From Paralvinella palmiformis (Eukaryota; Annelida; Polychaeta; Terebellida; Alvinellidae): 64,000 nt of DNA. Under the pieces are notes generated by a model. The model searched no databases, was not told where the DNA came from, and worked only from the letters and a program-made list of their open reading frames with translations. The translations under genes and the position numbers were made by a program. This document shows, one piece after another, positions 49,301 through 59,773 of this stretch (positions are counted from its first letter, which is position 1; the number at the start of each line of letters is the position of its first letter). The stretch lies in assembly GCA_025642065.1 (NCBI GenBank), contig JAODUP010000018.1, positions 132,501-196,500 of the forward strand, in the 5' to 3' direction.

Positions 49301-51260
49301 GCATGGCGACCACATTGCGGATGGAACAACAAGTGTTCTTGCTCTACACGAGAGTTATCAGCTGAAATTAAAAACCAGAATAATAAGCACAGAGCATGTA
49401 TTTTCTAGAGAACAGTTAATGTCAACAAAACAGTACAAATGTCAGCTGTGAAGTGGCGGCCTAATATTGCAAATTACCTCGCACTGCGTCCGTCTCAAAA
49501 GCTTGCATTCTCCTAATGTAGTTGTTAGTGCGATTGTTTAACGTTGGGTTGTCACCATTGTAAGTGGGATAAACAGCATTCTCTCTGTCCACTATGGTCA
49601 CCTTAACAGCCATCCCATACAGGTCAACAACACCCCAAACACGACGAGGTGTGTTAGTAGCTGCTACACCCTGGTCAATCCCATTAATGTAGTAGTGTAA
49701 TGCTCCATCAGCTTTTCGCATTAAACCTATATGGTCTCCTTCCTAATAATAAATAACATCATTCCCCACCTTAAATAAACACATTATTCATAATTTTATT
49801 AAAACAGGTTTCACACTTTCTTAATCCAAACGATACCAATTAAGCTCATAAACTGGTTGTTTTGTCTGATATTGACTAATGCTATTTAAAAATACGAACA
49901 TCTTTGTAAGTCCAACAATTTTAATACAAAATGGTCTTATATTAAATAAGTTAAAACTTTTAAGACTTGTTTAATCACGAGCTATTCTTGTCTACATACA
50001 CTAAGCTCATCCAGATTAAATTCGCCATATTCTCGCCTGGTACCTTTACCATTAGTCAGTATACCACAGCCACTCATCATGATTGTACCTGAAAGTTATC
50101 AATTGATAGAATGGTTATGTATCTAAGATTAAACATAATTTTCAAACAAAATCAATTAAGCTTGCCAGTCAATTCTGTTTTAAAAGGCAATGTTGATTTC
50201 TTTTACCTGATGCCAATTAAAAAATTTGTATATGACTGAACAAAAGACAAAACTAGTTTGTTATCCCAATCAAAATTAGGAACTAATGTTTTCATGCAAG
50301 AAACACAAATATATTGCAAATAAAAAATAAATAAAATTCAACTGTTAAAGTTGAAAATATACTGAAAATGTGAAATTTCACATGAACAGAACAGACAGTT
50401 TAACAAGGCTGACATACTTACTGTTATAGTGCCACCAAATTTATTATGTGGATGATAGCAATGAAGATATTTAAAAATAATTTCACTCTGTATTCATTTC
50501 CTGCTCTATTTATACATAAACGGCAATTTTGTAAATGAGATTAACGAATTAAATGTTTTTAAAGTTCATATATCAGATGATGAAGACATCAAAAGTTTAT
50601 AAACTTAAATATTTGCATAATGAAATCAAAAACCAAGAACAATTAGCACATGCATAAAGTATATGCAAGCAGGTTTGCTGAGAAAATGAACCTCACATAA
50701 CCTTCTGATGATTCAGCAGCAGTAAGCCTTAAAAGCAGATTCTGGTTTTAAAACAATCCAGTAAAAGCAGCTTATAGTAAATCACTGAACCAAGTTACAT
50801 TACAGCCAGGGTTGGGTTTATGACAGTCATAAACTTGTTTATGACATGACAAGTGTATACACCTCCTAGAACATTTAACCTTTATGAAATTAAATGAACC
50901 ACCCAAACAACACGAAAATATTATTGAAATTATTTATCATGCAACAACTGCATGTTAGTACTATATTAGCTATACACTGGGACACAACACAAAAATGATG
51001 GCTAAGAGATCTGTTTGAAACGATACTCACATGAGTTGCTCATATCCCTGCCCTTACCTGACCTCATATTTGTCATGGTTGCAGGAAATTCAAGGGCAGA
51101 GGGATTATGCGTTGTTATGCCAACTTCTATAGAACCGGACCACTTGTCAACCAGCTGATCCAAGCGAATCTGTAAGGTACATCTTGCTATTACTTCAAAT
51201 ATCTCAAATTCAATGTTAATATTAAGTAGCATTGTGAATATTCCACATACAGCATGCATT

Positions 51261-51292
<32 letters not shown>

Positions 51293-52787
51293 TTGTTATA
51301 ATTATATACATTTGATAAAATATAATATTTATATAATAATAATAGTATGGTATTAATAAAGCATGATGTACACAACATAGTAGATTTTGCAATTCTTTTA
51401 CAATTATCCTCACACACATACATGCAATTTGTGGTGGTGGAGGGGGGGGTATTCAGATTTGTGGAAGTTGCCTAAATGTTTTAGAGATATGACTTAATTA
51501 ATAAATAACATGAGAATTCTCTAAAAAAACACCTAGTCACCTGCATCTATTACTTTAAACAAGATATGTATAAAATTGTTCATAAAACACTTCATACTTA
51601 TTTTATCACCTCAAACATCTCATCATCTCTTAGTGGCCTATTAGTCATCACAACACCATTATTAAACTCATCCATTGGTTTTCTCCTTTCTGCCACTCGT
51701 CCTTTGTTTGATAGTTTCACTAAGCTGCCACACTTATCATGGAAACAAAGCTGATCAGGTACTATCACACCAGCAGCTGCAGCAACACTTGCCTCTAAAA
51801 TAGCCTCATTGGCCATTTCATTGCACAAAGCTAACATAATATTAAATAAATAATATGTATATAATAACGTTCAGGATATTCTAAAATGAACAAATTCATT
51901 TATGGTTAACTAGTCTATGAAACAATTAGATTACTTTTGTGTGAAATATACAAATCTGCTTCACGGAATTTCAGACAAATCTGACATAAAACAAACCCTG
52001 CTCTCTGCCCAGATCCTCCACAACAGTCACTTGAGCACATTTTCCATAAAGATCAATAACGGCATAAAGAATCTCTGGTACACCAGTCGCAGCAACTCCC
52101 TGATCAACACCATTCACATAGAAATGTACCGCATTATCGCGTGTACGCATCACGCCAACACGATCGCCTTCAGATAACTGATCCAGATCGGTGCCATATT
52201 CTTCTATCACTGTGTGCCCATCCTTCATGATCGACGTACCAGACATTGTCCACGTTCCCTCCCGAAAACCTGTAGCACTTGTGGGAAACTCCAGGGAAGC
52301 TGGATTACACGTCGTCACACCCACCTCAATGGAACCACTCCACGAGTTCAGCTGTAAGCAACATCCACCAGATTGTCAAAGAATGAAAATTTATCAACTT
52401 ATCGTCTTATGTAAAAGAGAAACAGCAGAGTTCAAATCATACAGTAAATAAAGTTAAAAGGTGATTTAATTTATGGTAATTAGCAGAAGATCATACAAGA
52501 AATTTACACACAGAAGATGTGGACCAGGAAGGACTCAACTCAACTGAGCAACTCAACTGCCAAGCACAGAATCGAGCCGTAATGATAATAAAGTTACAAA
52601 CCTTTCTGTCAATTCGAACTTCAAACAGTTGATCTGGAGACAGGGGCTCGGAGCTGATTACAACTCCATTATTAAACTCCTGACCTGGGTGGTTTCTTTG
52701 TGCCGTTCTATTGCCATTACTCAGTGTAACGAGCGAGCCAGTACGGCCGTGGAACAGCATCCTAGACATCGAAAGTGTGGCTGCCAT
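36440..52787 (-). CDS. NEURL4: NEURL4, six-NHR neuralized-like protein 4, complete, 26 exons
   Basis: Adaptor protein. In vertebrates NEURL4 binds the ubiquitin ligase HERC2 and the centriole protein CP110; in flies the homologue acts with Herc2 on Neuralized and Notch signalling. It has no RING itself. Exons (5' to 3'): 52602-52787, 51997-52351, 51610-51830, 51058-51169, 50000-50088, 49478-49742, 49262-49361, 48279-48546, 47736-47898, 47189-47440, 47011-47089, 46519-46688, 46182-46316, 44828-44967, 44226-44438, 43854-43952, 43608-43736, 41250-41417, 40986-41144, 40752-40862, 40500-40650, 39824-39925, 37760-37898, 37491-37606, 37152-37302, 36440-36644. They sum to 4,278 nt (1,425 aa), all gt-ag and phase-consistent. 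The start ATG at 52787 has an in-frame TAA upstream. Somewhat shorter than human (about 1,560 aa, from memory), largely in the N-terminus and linkers. Confidence 0.95.
38197..38234. repeat. TA microsatellite in NEURL4 intron 22
   Basis: About 19 TA units. Flanking open frames are Tyr-Ile artefacts. Confidence 0.9.
39014..39423 (-). mobile_element. GGTTCCC-ended MITE-like element, copy 2
   Basis: Starts GATTCCCACAGCCTAGGAAA and ends CCAGGAAGCAAGGGAACC. The interior matches copies 3 and 4 (TTTAAAGGTAATAAATCAAG, ACTATGTACCAGTACCCTTT). Inside NEURL4 intron 22. Confidence 0.72.
40051..40263 (-). mobile_element. SINE family A copy in NEURL4 intron 21
   Basis: Tail (TGATGATGATGATG) at the left, body, and tRNA-like head (GGGCGCCTCTGTGGTCTAAC on minus) at the right. 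TAACATGACTAA and TAACATAAATAA flank it and may be the target duplication. Confidence 0.8.
40310..40450 (+). mobile_element. Repeat family C, short copy
   Basis: GGGGGATGTTAAAGACCATC, ACACTCTGGCAGTGACCACC and ATTTCGGCTCC match the 10870 and 24780 copies. Directly downstream of the SINE in NEURL4 intron 21 and about 50 bp from exon 21. Confidence 0.6.
40500..41417 (-). CDS. NEURL4: NEURL4 exons 18-21: NHR domain 6
   Basis: Residues about 993-1188. [72 protein letters not shown] and [16 protein letters not shown]. The exon 21 donor (GAAG/gtcgaa) is weaker than the others but gives the phase needed to join exon 22. Confidence 0.9.
41744..41805 (-). mobile_element. SINE family A, tail fragment
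   Basis: Only the 3' end (GATGATGATG, TTTTATGGCCACTTTTGTGC, GTAGGCTAAATGGA). In NEURL4 intron 17. Confidence 0.65.
41806..43600. other. NEURL4 intron 17, remaining part
   Basis: TA run at 41909-41935; otherwise no exon or repeat recognised. Confidence 0.5.
43608..44967 (-). CDS. NEURL4: NEURL4 exons 14-17: NHR domain 5
   Basis: Residues about 799-992. [84 protein letters not shown] and [16 protein letters not shown] Ser-rich linker ([13 protein letters not shown]) follows. This repeat is the most diverged, as it is in vertebrates. Confidence 0.9.
45040..45416 (-). mobile_element. GGTTCCC-ended MITE-like element, copy 3
   Basis: Starts GGTTCCCACAGTCAAGGAAA and ends with the degenerate inverted end CAATGCATGTAAACC. 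Closest to copy 2 in the interior. In NEURL4 intron 13. Confidence 0.7.
46182..47440 (-). CDS. NEURL4: NEURL4 exons 10-13: NHR domain 4
   Basis: Residues about 587-798. A Ser-rich linker (ESSSSSSDE), [70 protein letters not shown] and [19 protein letters not shown]. Confidence 0.93.
46329..46361. repeat. TA microsatellite next to NEURL4 exon 13
   Basis: About 16 TA units starting 12 bp upstream of the exon 13 acceptor on the minus strand. Confidence 0.9.
47736..49361 (-). CDS. NEURL4: NEURL4 exons 7-9: NHR domain 3
   Basis: Residues about 410-586. [70 protein letters not shown] and [24 protein letters not shown]-ended MITE-like element sits in the intron between exons 7 and 8. Confidence 0.93.
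48662..49064 (-). mobile_element. GGTTCCC-ended MITE-like element, copy 4
   Basis: Best-preserved ends: starts GGTTCCCACAGCCATGGAAA and ends CCAGGATGTGTGGGAACC, giving inverted termini of about 10 bp with extended similarity. In NEURL4 intron 7. Confidence 0.75.
49478..51830 (-). CDS. NEURL4: NEURL4 exons 3-6: NHR domain 2
   Basis: Residues about 181-409. A linker, then [56 protein letters not shown], the short exon 5 ([20 protein letters not shown]) and the end [16 protein letters not shown]. Exon 5 is only 89 nt, and its sequence is strongly conserved with the vertebrate protein. Confidence 0.93.
51997..52787 (-). CDS. NEURL4: NEURL4 exons 1-2: NHR domain 1
   Basis: Residues 1-180. NHR1 starts almost at the N-terminus ([20 protein letters not shown]) and runs through [32 protein letters not shown] and the closing strand [15 protein letters not shown]. 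The Gly/Ser-rich leader of the human protein is absent. Confidence 0.93.
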
Positions 52788-53211
52788 CACATCGGGCGGC
52801 GCAATATGTTAAGTTGGCTATGCTGTTATTTTGATTGACGATAACAGAGGATCATTATATCCCTTATATATCAGCGATCGTGTAATAATCGATCGTGTAT
52901 TGATCAACTCGAACATAAATGCCTAAAATGTAATCGTACAACGAGAAGTATATCACCAAGGAGTCTTACGAAAAACATGTTATACTTATGTAACGGTAAT
53001 ACTAAATACCGAGTAGATTAGAAAGTGCAAATATATTGCCGATAGACTAGTCACACACACAGTAGAGTCTACAGTTTTCTGAAGCGACTACGAGATAGTT
53101 TTATTTAGTTTACATCTAGTGTGACGTACAGTTTACGAATTTAAAATATATAATCCAGAGACCTATAATATACAAAATGACATGGTAGACTCCACAGGAG
53201 GATCCCCATTA
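52788..53211. promoter_or_regulatory. NEURL4 5' flank and presumed promoter
   Basis: Upstream region of NEURL4 (transcribed leftward). No clear TATA element could be assigned; two nested copies of CGATCGTGTA lie at about 52875-52900. No gene seen. Confidence 0.3.
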
Positions 53212-53396
53212 CACGCAGTCTGAAACTGAAGAAGAATCACTGTCGGACTGCATTAAGACAACATACTTTCAGTCAACGGGTGGTTGACAGCTGGAATACC
53301 CTGCCATAGGCCATAGTCACAGCTCCTACCTTAAACTCTTTCAAGAATCGTCTAGACAGACACTGGTCAAACCACCCCCTCCTTGTACCAGACTAA
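53212..53396 (+). pseudogene. LINE 3' coding fragment
   Basis: Two adjacent frames give RSLKLKKNHCRTALRQ, TFSQRVVDSWNTLP and, after a stop, IVTAPTLNSFKNRLDRHWSN. This is the conserved end of jockey/CR1-type LINE ORF2 (FFSQRVVxxWNxLP...FKNRLDxxW). Broken and truncated. Confidence 0.72.
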
Positions 53397-53740
53397 AATT
53401 TAACCTATATCCTAAGCTAACGCACAATTACTTAACTATAGTTATAAGATGGGTTAGAAAGAAATTTATCCTATAAGAACCTGTAAAGGTTTCAAGGGAG
53501 TTCAATGGAGTTCAGGCCAAAATCAGATAACTTATAATCAATGCAGAAACCATGTAATTGGATCATTTGAGACTCTTTAAAGGCACGGTCTTCATCATCA
53601 AAATTAGTGATCCCAACCTATGTGTAATTCCTGGACAGATAAACAAAAAGCATAGATCTGCATTGAATTTAAATTATAAGGTGATCATGTACAACACCTA
53701 ATCCTGAGGGACAAAAACATGCTGCAAAGTTCACAAGGAT

Positions 53741-53789
<49 letters not shown>

Positions 53790-54395
53790 ACGCACACGCA
53801 CGCACGCACGCACATACAAACGTATAACGAAGTAAAACTACTTCGTTACTCTATTTGAGTAGCTTTTTCAATTAAAGTAACTGGAAGTAACGAAGTAAGA
53901 CTTCAACTAACTATTTTTACTTGTAACGAAGTAGTTTTATTTGCTGTAACGCTACATATTATATATTTTACATTTAGTCATATGATTTAGCCTATTGTTT
54001 AAAAGACAATTGATACAGTTGCTGCAAATTATTATTACAAGTTGTCACCAACTTTGATAAATTGGAGTGAGTTTTGTAAGAATGTTCACATTTGGTATAT
54101 ACATGTTTCAGCTGGCTCACTGATATTCAAGAGAAGGCTCACTTTTTTATACAATGCTTCAACTGAAACCAACTGTTTTCTAAGAAACATCGTAATTAAA
54201 TGTTTAATCGTATTGGCGACACCAACTTTGAGAATCAGTTTTTGCTGAAGTTGAAGAAGGGCTTTGTTCAGTGAATTGAAGGTGGGACCACATCTGCATA
54301 TATATATATGTCACACATTTTTAGATCGTGAAGACATGTCGTTATATATAATATAAATAATACACAACATCCATTTTAATCACAATGACACTTAT
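53397..54395. other. Intergenic DNA with CA array
   Basis: Contains the CA/CG-type microsatellite and several copies of AACGAAGTA (about 53820-53945). No gene recognised. Confidence 0.5.
53743..53815. repeat. CA microsatellite grading into CGCACA/CGCA repeats
   Basis: About 18 CA units, followed by CACACG and CACG variants. Confidence 0.95.
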
Positions 54396-54641
54396 AATCT
54401 CGTGGTGTATTTATTTGTTTGATAATTTTGATGTTTGTTAATTACAGACATTATAAAGAAATACTCGTATCACTTAGTTATCAGATTAATTCATGATCTG
54501 CTCATTGGAAAGATCACACATTTGTGTTCGTAATTAAGCAGGAATAATTATGATTGGCTATGAGATAGGTGCAGGCAATGAAAGCATCGTGTGTCGGAAG
54601 GTGGATTTGCTGGATAAACGATGTCCGGATTAACGGATTCT

Positions 54642-54643
<2 letters not shown>

Positions 54644-54723
<80 letters not shown>
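54644..54723. repeat. TA microsatellite, left of palindrome centre
   Basis: About 40 TA units. Confidence 0.95.
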
Positions 54724-54725
<2 letters not shown>

Positions 54726-54900
54726 TGTTCATTTAATATAATACGTGTATATATAATACAGGTCATTATAAGCCGGCACCCGGCGAATTTCCCCGCCTAC
54801 TTCCATTGCAGCGCGTCTACTCTGGGTCCAGCGAAATTACCCCTGAAGCCTCGCTAAATTTGTTTTACTACTCTAGTTCAGTCCCTCCTACTCTAAAACA

Positions 54901-54902
<2 letters not shown>

Positions 54903-54966
<64 letters not shown>
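54903..54966. repeat. TA microsatellite, right of palindrome centre
   Basis: About 32 TA units, directly next to the start of the right arm. Confidence 0.95.
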
Positions 54967-54970
<4 letters not shown>

Positions 54971-55754
54971 CCTGACATCGTTTATCCAGCAAATCCACCT
55001 TCCGACACATTATTGTCTGTGACAGATTTATCTCCATTATAAGTGACTTTTAATCCGGAAAAATCGTGTTCCACGTTCCGACTCCGACACTTCATTTCGC
55101 CAACAGAATGTGACATTTCAATGTAAAATGACCTCGATAATCTGACAACACGAAAATGTTGTCAAATAGTTCATGCAAGACACACTGACATGTTGTCAGT
55201 AATGGTTCATTAACTTGTCCACTCGCGATAATTTCTAAATCGTAACCAATCACAATCATCTTTGACTATACACACCTAAACCGATGCTTCCATTGCCTGC
55301 ACCTATCTCATAGTCAATCATAATCATTCTTGGCTAATTAGAAACAGAAACGTGTGGTCTTTCCAATGAGCAGATCATGAGTTAATATGGTTAACTAAGT
55401 GACACGAGTATTTCTTTATAATGTCTGTAATTAACAAACATCAAAATTATCAAATAAATAAATACACCACAAGATTGTGGCAGTGATTCTGTTCGGATAA
55501 TCCAACAATAAATCCTCATGACATAAGCATACGGAACGTTATGATGACATCAGCCTTTTGCCCATGATATTTAGAAGACAACTGTTTTTTTTTTAATTTT
55601 GAAATGTCTGTCATGGTATTAGTGAACCACTAAAATCAATAAGCATCTCAATGAAAATAGTTTTGTTCTTTTGATGGACCTTGTCCTGGCAACTTTTACT
55701 TGCCTGGATGAAACAACATTGCCAAATCTGTTCACCACAATCGTTAGACCCCCA

Positions 55755-56135
55755 TCTAGAGTATGCCAATGTGATTTGAAGATCCAGGGTAGGTAGAGCA
55801 GCCCGAATACTACCAAGGCTGAAAGGACTCAGCTATGAAGAAAGACTGAGACGGCTGAGATTGCCATCGCTCGAATACTGCAGGATGATGAGCTATCTGC
55901 TCCAAGTGTGTAAGATCATGAATGACATCGACAGAATAGACCCAATTATGTTTTTCACAATGGTTACAGGTTCGAGCACAAGATGGCACAGGCAAAAGGT
56001 ATGAGACAAAATATGTTCAGCCAACGAATAGTCAGTGATTGGAACTCTATTCCAGCTTGGGTGGTGGACAGCCTAACACTCAACACACGTTAGACTCGAT
56101 AAGTTCTGGCATCAGGAGAAATACAGACTACGATG
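55755..56135 (+). pseudogene. LINE reverse transcriptase 3' fragment
   Basis: Reads LEYANVI, then RAARILPRLKGLSYEERLRR, LRLPSLEYCRMMSYLLQVCK, IMNDIDRIDPIMFF and, in a shifted frame, FSQRIVSDWNSIPAWVVDS. This is the C-terminal part of a jockey/CR1-like LINE ORF2, the same region as the fragment at 53212 but a longer copy. Stops and frame changes make it dead. Confidence 0.78.
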
Positions 56136-56200
56136 ATTTTTAAAATATTTAGACAGTCAGTTAAAACCGGTGTAGCAGGAAATCATAAACCCTGACTGAT

Positions 56201-56228
56201 TGACCTGAAGGAAATTTCTTTCAGGTCA
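56201..56228. repeat. 28-bp near-perfect palindrome
   Basis: TGACCTGAA...TTCAGGTCA arms around GGAAATTTCT, two mismatched positions. Function unknown. Confidence 0.6.
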
Positions 56229-56820
56229 ATGGCCCGCCCCCAATCGTGATTTCCAAGGAAATCACAAACACCCATGCCCAGTATATACCGCACATACCAG
56301 TAGTGATGGCATTTTTAATTACATCTCACCATAAGCCTTCCTGCCATATGTGGTTTTAATAAGAACAACATATATTTGTACGTTAGAAAAGGATTTAAAA
56401 AATATTTGCACAAAATTAATTATGTTTGTATTTAAGAATGGTTTAAAGTACAGTATGTCTGCTAAATTGCAACAAAAAATATTTCATCTCATAGCTCAGG
56501 TTTCAGTATAATAACTAAAAAAAATGGAATATTAAAATATACTTTTAGAAAAGATTTGCCCATTTCTTCATGTGGTAAAATACATTGCCTCTGTTCCTAA
56601 TCTCTCCCCATCGAACAAGTATTTATTCAACAGTGTCATAAAATGATAAAATAGCTGCCCCATTTCTATTTTACTATATTCTATGTTCTAACTACAATTT
56701 TTAGTCACATATATATTTATCGTTTTTATGTATTTTAACTAATATCACAGTTGTGATATATAAAGTGGTTATATTTTTACCCCTCCCCGCCACCGTTAGA
56801 AAAAAATGGAGATCGAGTCA

Positions 56821-56821
56821 T

Positions 56822-56881
<60 letters not shown>
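56821..56881. repeat. TA microsatellite
   Basis: About 30 TA units with one early interruption. Confidence 0.95.
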
Positions 56882-56882
<1 letters not shown>

Positions 56883-58086
56883 CTAGGAGTGTACAAATCC
56901 TGGGGTATGCGATTTCCAGGGGTTTTCATAATACTGCCAGTGTGTGAAAAAAAATTTTTTACCTGCGCCATATATTTAGTAGTTGGCCAGACAGTTATAA
57001 ATACAACGGTCTAGCTGGTGATACATCTGGAAAACTTGACTAATAAAAAAGGTTAACGCTATAAGTATGTATATTTCACATAATCTTTTCACACATTCGA
57101 GTTTGTTATGGAAGATCAAATTAAATCACTTAAGGACCTCATTCTGTACACTTTCATTCCCCCCCCCCCCCTACAGATCTTATATAGAAGTTTCCGAACA
57201 AACAAGAAAACAATATCGCCGTACTTTATAAATTGTCATAAAATTAGGCATACCATCAGGTAATTTGTTCATGTATGAATTAGATTAATTATTGCATAAA
57301 TATATCTAACTGATGTGAGACATCATTGATTCATATTTTGTTGAAAATATTATGACTAGCAATGTGGATTAAACATTTTTATCATGACGTGGAATCAACA
57401 TTGAAGCCATGACGAGGTTTTAATGTTGAAAATGTTCAAGTTGATTTAGTTTTGAAATCATAACTTAAAAAACATAACACACCAAACTTTTATATCAAAT
57501 ATAATTTCATCGTGGAAACGACGTCAGAGACTGATATGGTTTTAACATGGATTCCAGATAATTTTGCCTGCTGGAAAAATAACCTTCCGAGCAGTTCAAT
57601 TAAGTTTTATTCAAAATTATACTACTACAAAGATGCTTGTTTACAATCAGCTTTTGTATTTTACTGCTACATTTCCTGATACGCTAGGTATCTGGTAATT
57701 TCGTACCCGAACTTATTCGTCCCACATTTTGCAAAATTTATCATAATGCATGTAATTGAAAATGATCCATTCTATTGAAAGTGAAGAATTGTCGGGAAAA
57801 TGAACATGGATTTCTATCTATGTTATTGCTATAACATTTAATTCATGTCAAACTAGAAAACAATTACTCTTACTTTACTGTTATTTCTTCTAGCTAAATT
57901 TAAGCCTGTCTATTTGCTCAACAGCGACATATATAGGTAAATAATATGGTCAATATTTTAAAATTGGAAATTTGAATATGATGTAAAGGGTGGATTCTTA
58001 AAGGTAATTGAAGGTGTGTGCATAGAAATTAGCTTAAACAATTAAACTCGTCTTGTTAAATAGAATTAACAGATATTCCATTTAAT
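56882..58086. other. Intergenic DNA without recognised genes
   Basis: AT-rich; a C12 run at about 57160-57171. No exon or repeat family identified. Confidence 0.5.
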
Positions 58087-58235
58087 GTGATGATGATTGA
58101 TGTTTTACGGCCACTTTTGTGCACATTGTAGGCTAAATGAGTCGAGCAACCTCCAAAGTTAATGAAGCAAAGTCAAAGATGAAACACCCTTCAGATATGT
58201 CCACGTTGAGTATATCTGAAGGGTGTTTTGGATTT
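58087..58235 (-). mobile_element. SINE family A, partial copy with small inversion
   Basis: The tail and body match the family (TTTTACGGCCACTTTTGTGC, CACCCTTCAGATATG). At the right end the body piece ATCTGAAGGGTGTTT appears again in opposite orientation in place of the tRNA-like head. Confidence 0.68.
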
Positions 58236-58889
58236 AATGTGTGTAATACGTAAGAGGAATGAATTACGATAAGAATTCACCACCCAATTTTCACACACTG
58301 AGTTCCTTGCATCTGTGTTATCTTCCAAATTACCACCTACACCTAGCTAGTATCCAATGATCGAGAGCAGTAACTAAATTTTGCCGATTATTTGGAAATA
58401 ACAAACTCGATCAATTATAATATGTTGTTAATATCTACCATATAACTTTATCAACGACAGTTAGGTCACTTGTGTATTTTCTCTGTCTGAAAGTCATCAC
58501 CACATTTCAGGCTATTCAATAGCAGATTGAATTAAGTGATGCGTGAATTTGTTTTGTCAAGCAGTCCTCCCCCTCGTGATCAAGTTACAGGAGGAAATTA
58601 GAAGTACATCAACGATATTTTCAGCCTTTTAAATCTATTCTTAAGACTAGTCTTGTTCGGGTAAAATTATATACATCGTTCAACACCTGTTACTATATTT
58701 TAGGTACATTTCATTGGGGGGTTTCAGTGTACAGCGCCTCGTTATATACTTTAAGGTTCATACACTGCCTAATAAAGTATGCAAACCGAAAAGATAGTCT
58801 AATTGTGGTACCGAATTCGTCACAGTGAATGACAGAACATGAAGTAACTTCACATAATTATTATAAATTTTGTTTATGGTTCAACTTAA

Positions 58890-59144
58890 ATGTTTGAAAG
58901 CACTCTATGCGACTGTTATATACACGGGGTACCTCTGATTCATGGAATAAAAGACGCTAGGGAAAGAAAATGTTTCCCTGCTGCTGCAACCTTGCTTGAC
59001 CTTGGTGTGAACAAATATTATACGAACTGGTTTGGATACGAAAGCACTCAAAACTTATGCGTCATTAGAAACAGTGGGTCGCATTTTCACGAATACGTTA
59101 TGATGGAAATGACCATCGCCATAAATAGATTGGGATTTGTTTAA
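58890..59144 (+). CDS. Unidentified 84-codon open reading frame
   Basis: ATG at 58890, TAA at 59142-59144. Contains GVPLIHGIKDARERKCFPAA and ATLLDLGVN, faintly like one ankyrin repeat, then a Tyr/Asn-rich end. Composition is less biased than surrounding random frames and there is no internal repeat. It ends 350 bp before the next gene start and may be a small gene, an exon or a relic. I do not recognise it. Confidence 0.25.
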   Translation: MFESTLCDCYIHGVPLIHGIKDARERKCFPAAATLLDLGVNKYYTNWFGYESTQNLCVIRNSGSHFHEYVMMEMTIAINRLGFV

Positions 59145-59494
59145 TATATCGAAAGTAGTTTTAATTGAGGAATAAACTATAGACCAGTCTAATGATGGTG
59201 TATGATATAAATATATTTTATGACACTACTTTGTCGGCTGAAGAATGCGCATTATCTATACGATGTGTGGCCGATAATCTGGAATAATACCTAACAAACA
59301 GGCAGACGATAAACTGGTAGAACGGTCTCAGCGGTGTCGTATGCGGAAACCAAACTTGTTTACCTGTGATTTTTATGAGTTGTGAGTTCATTATATAGAA
59401 AAGTTGTCAGTCATAACATAGGTTAATGCTACTATTACTACAGTGAATCAAACGGCGTATATTTGAAAACAAGTGTCTGTTTTACTAAACAAAT

Positions 59495-59773
59495 ATGGCA
59501 TCTAGACAGTCTAATAACGAAGAAGATATTCCGGAATTAAGCAGTAGCACGGATCAGATTAACTTATCCCTTAATGTTCACTGCTCAAACGAAGCCACGT
59601 CAACTGGGCATTCTCAAGACGACCCAGAAGACAATAATGATAACGATCCTGTGACTAACCAGGATCTGGAAGAATACGGCAAGACAACAGCTGAGAGTTT
59701 TGTAATCGAATTTGGTTCAGCATCGAAATCAAACTTGCAAGATGCCTTTCTCAAGTACAGAACAGAGAGACAG
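59495..59773 (+). CDS. First coding exon of an unidentified acidic protein
   Basis: ATG at 59495 (context AACAAATATGG) opens 93 codons to a CAG/gtttgt donor in phase 0. Ser/Asp/Glu/Asn-rich start (NNEEDIPELSSSTDQINLSL, DDPEDNNDNDP), then a more ordered end ESFVIEFGSASKSNLQDAFL and KYRTERQ. The VIEFG-type strand slightly recalls segments of CEP170-like proteins, but that is too weak to name it. The gene continues rightward, out of the window. It is divergent from NEURL4 with 6.7 kb between. Confidence 0.62.

Larger units (their letters stand above)
54396..55476. repeat. Large inverted repeat around two TA arrays
   Basis: The left arm 54396-54631 pairs with a right arm split into 54967-55008 and 55282-55476. 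Shared blocks, read on the right: CATCGTTTATCCAGCAAATC, CATTGCCTGCACCTATCTCA, CTTTCCAATGAGCAGATCAT, TTTCTTTATAATGTCTGTAA, with only scattered mismatches. A 273-bp segment interrupts the right arm. The loop holds TA arrays at 54644-54723 and 54903-54966. Could be a foldback/MITE-type element or an inverted duplication. Confidence 0.8.

Noticed and set aside
54514..55042. Open frames with long Tyr-Ile runs
   Set aside because: Translation of TA arrays.
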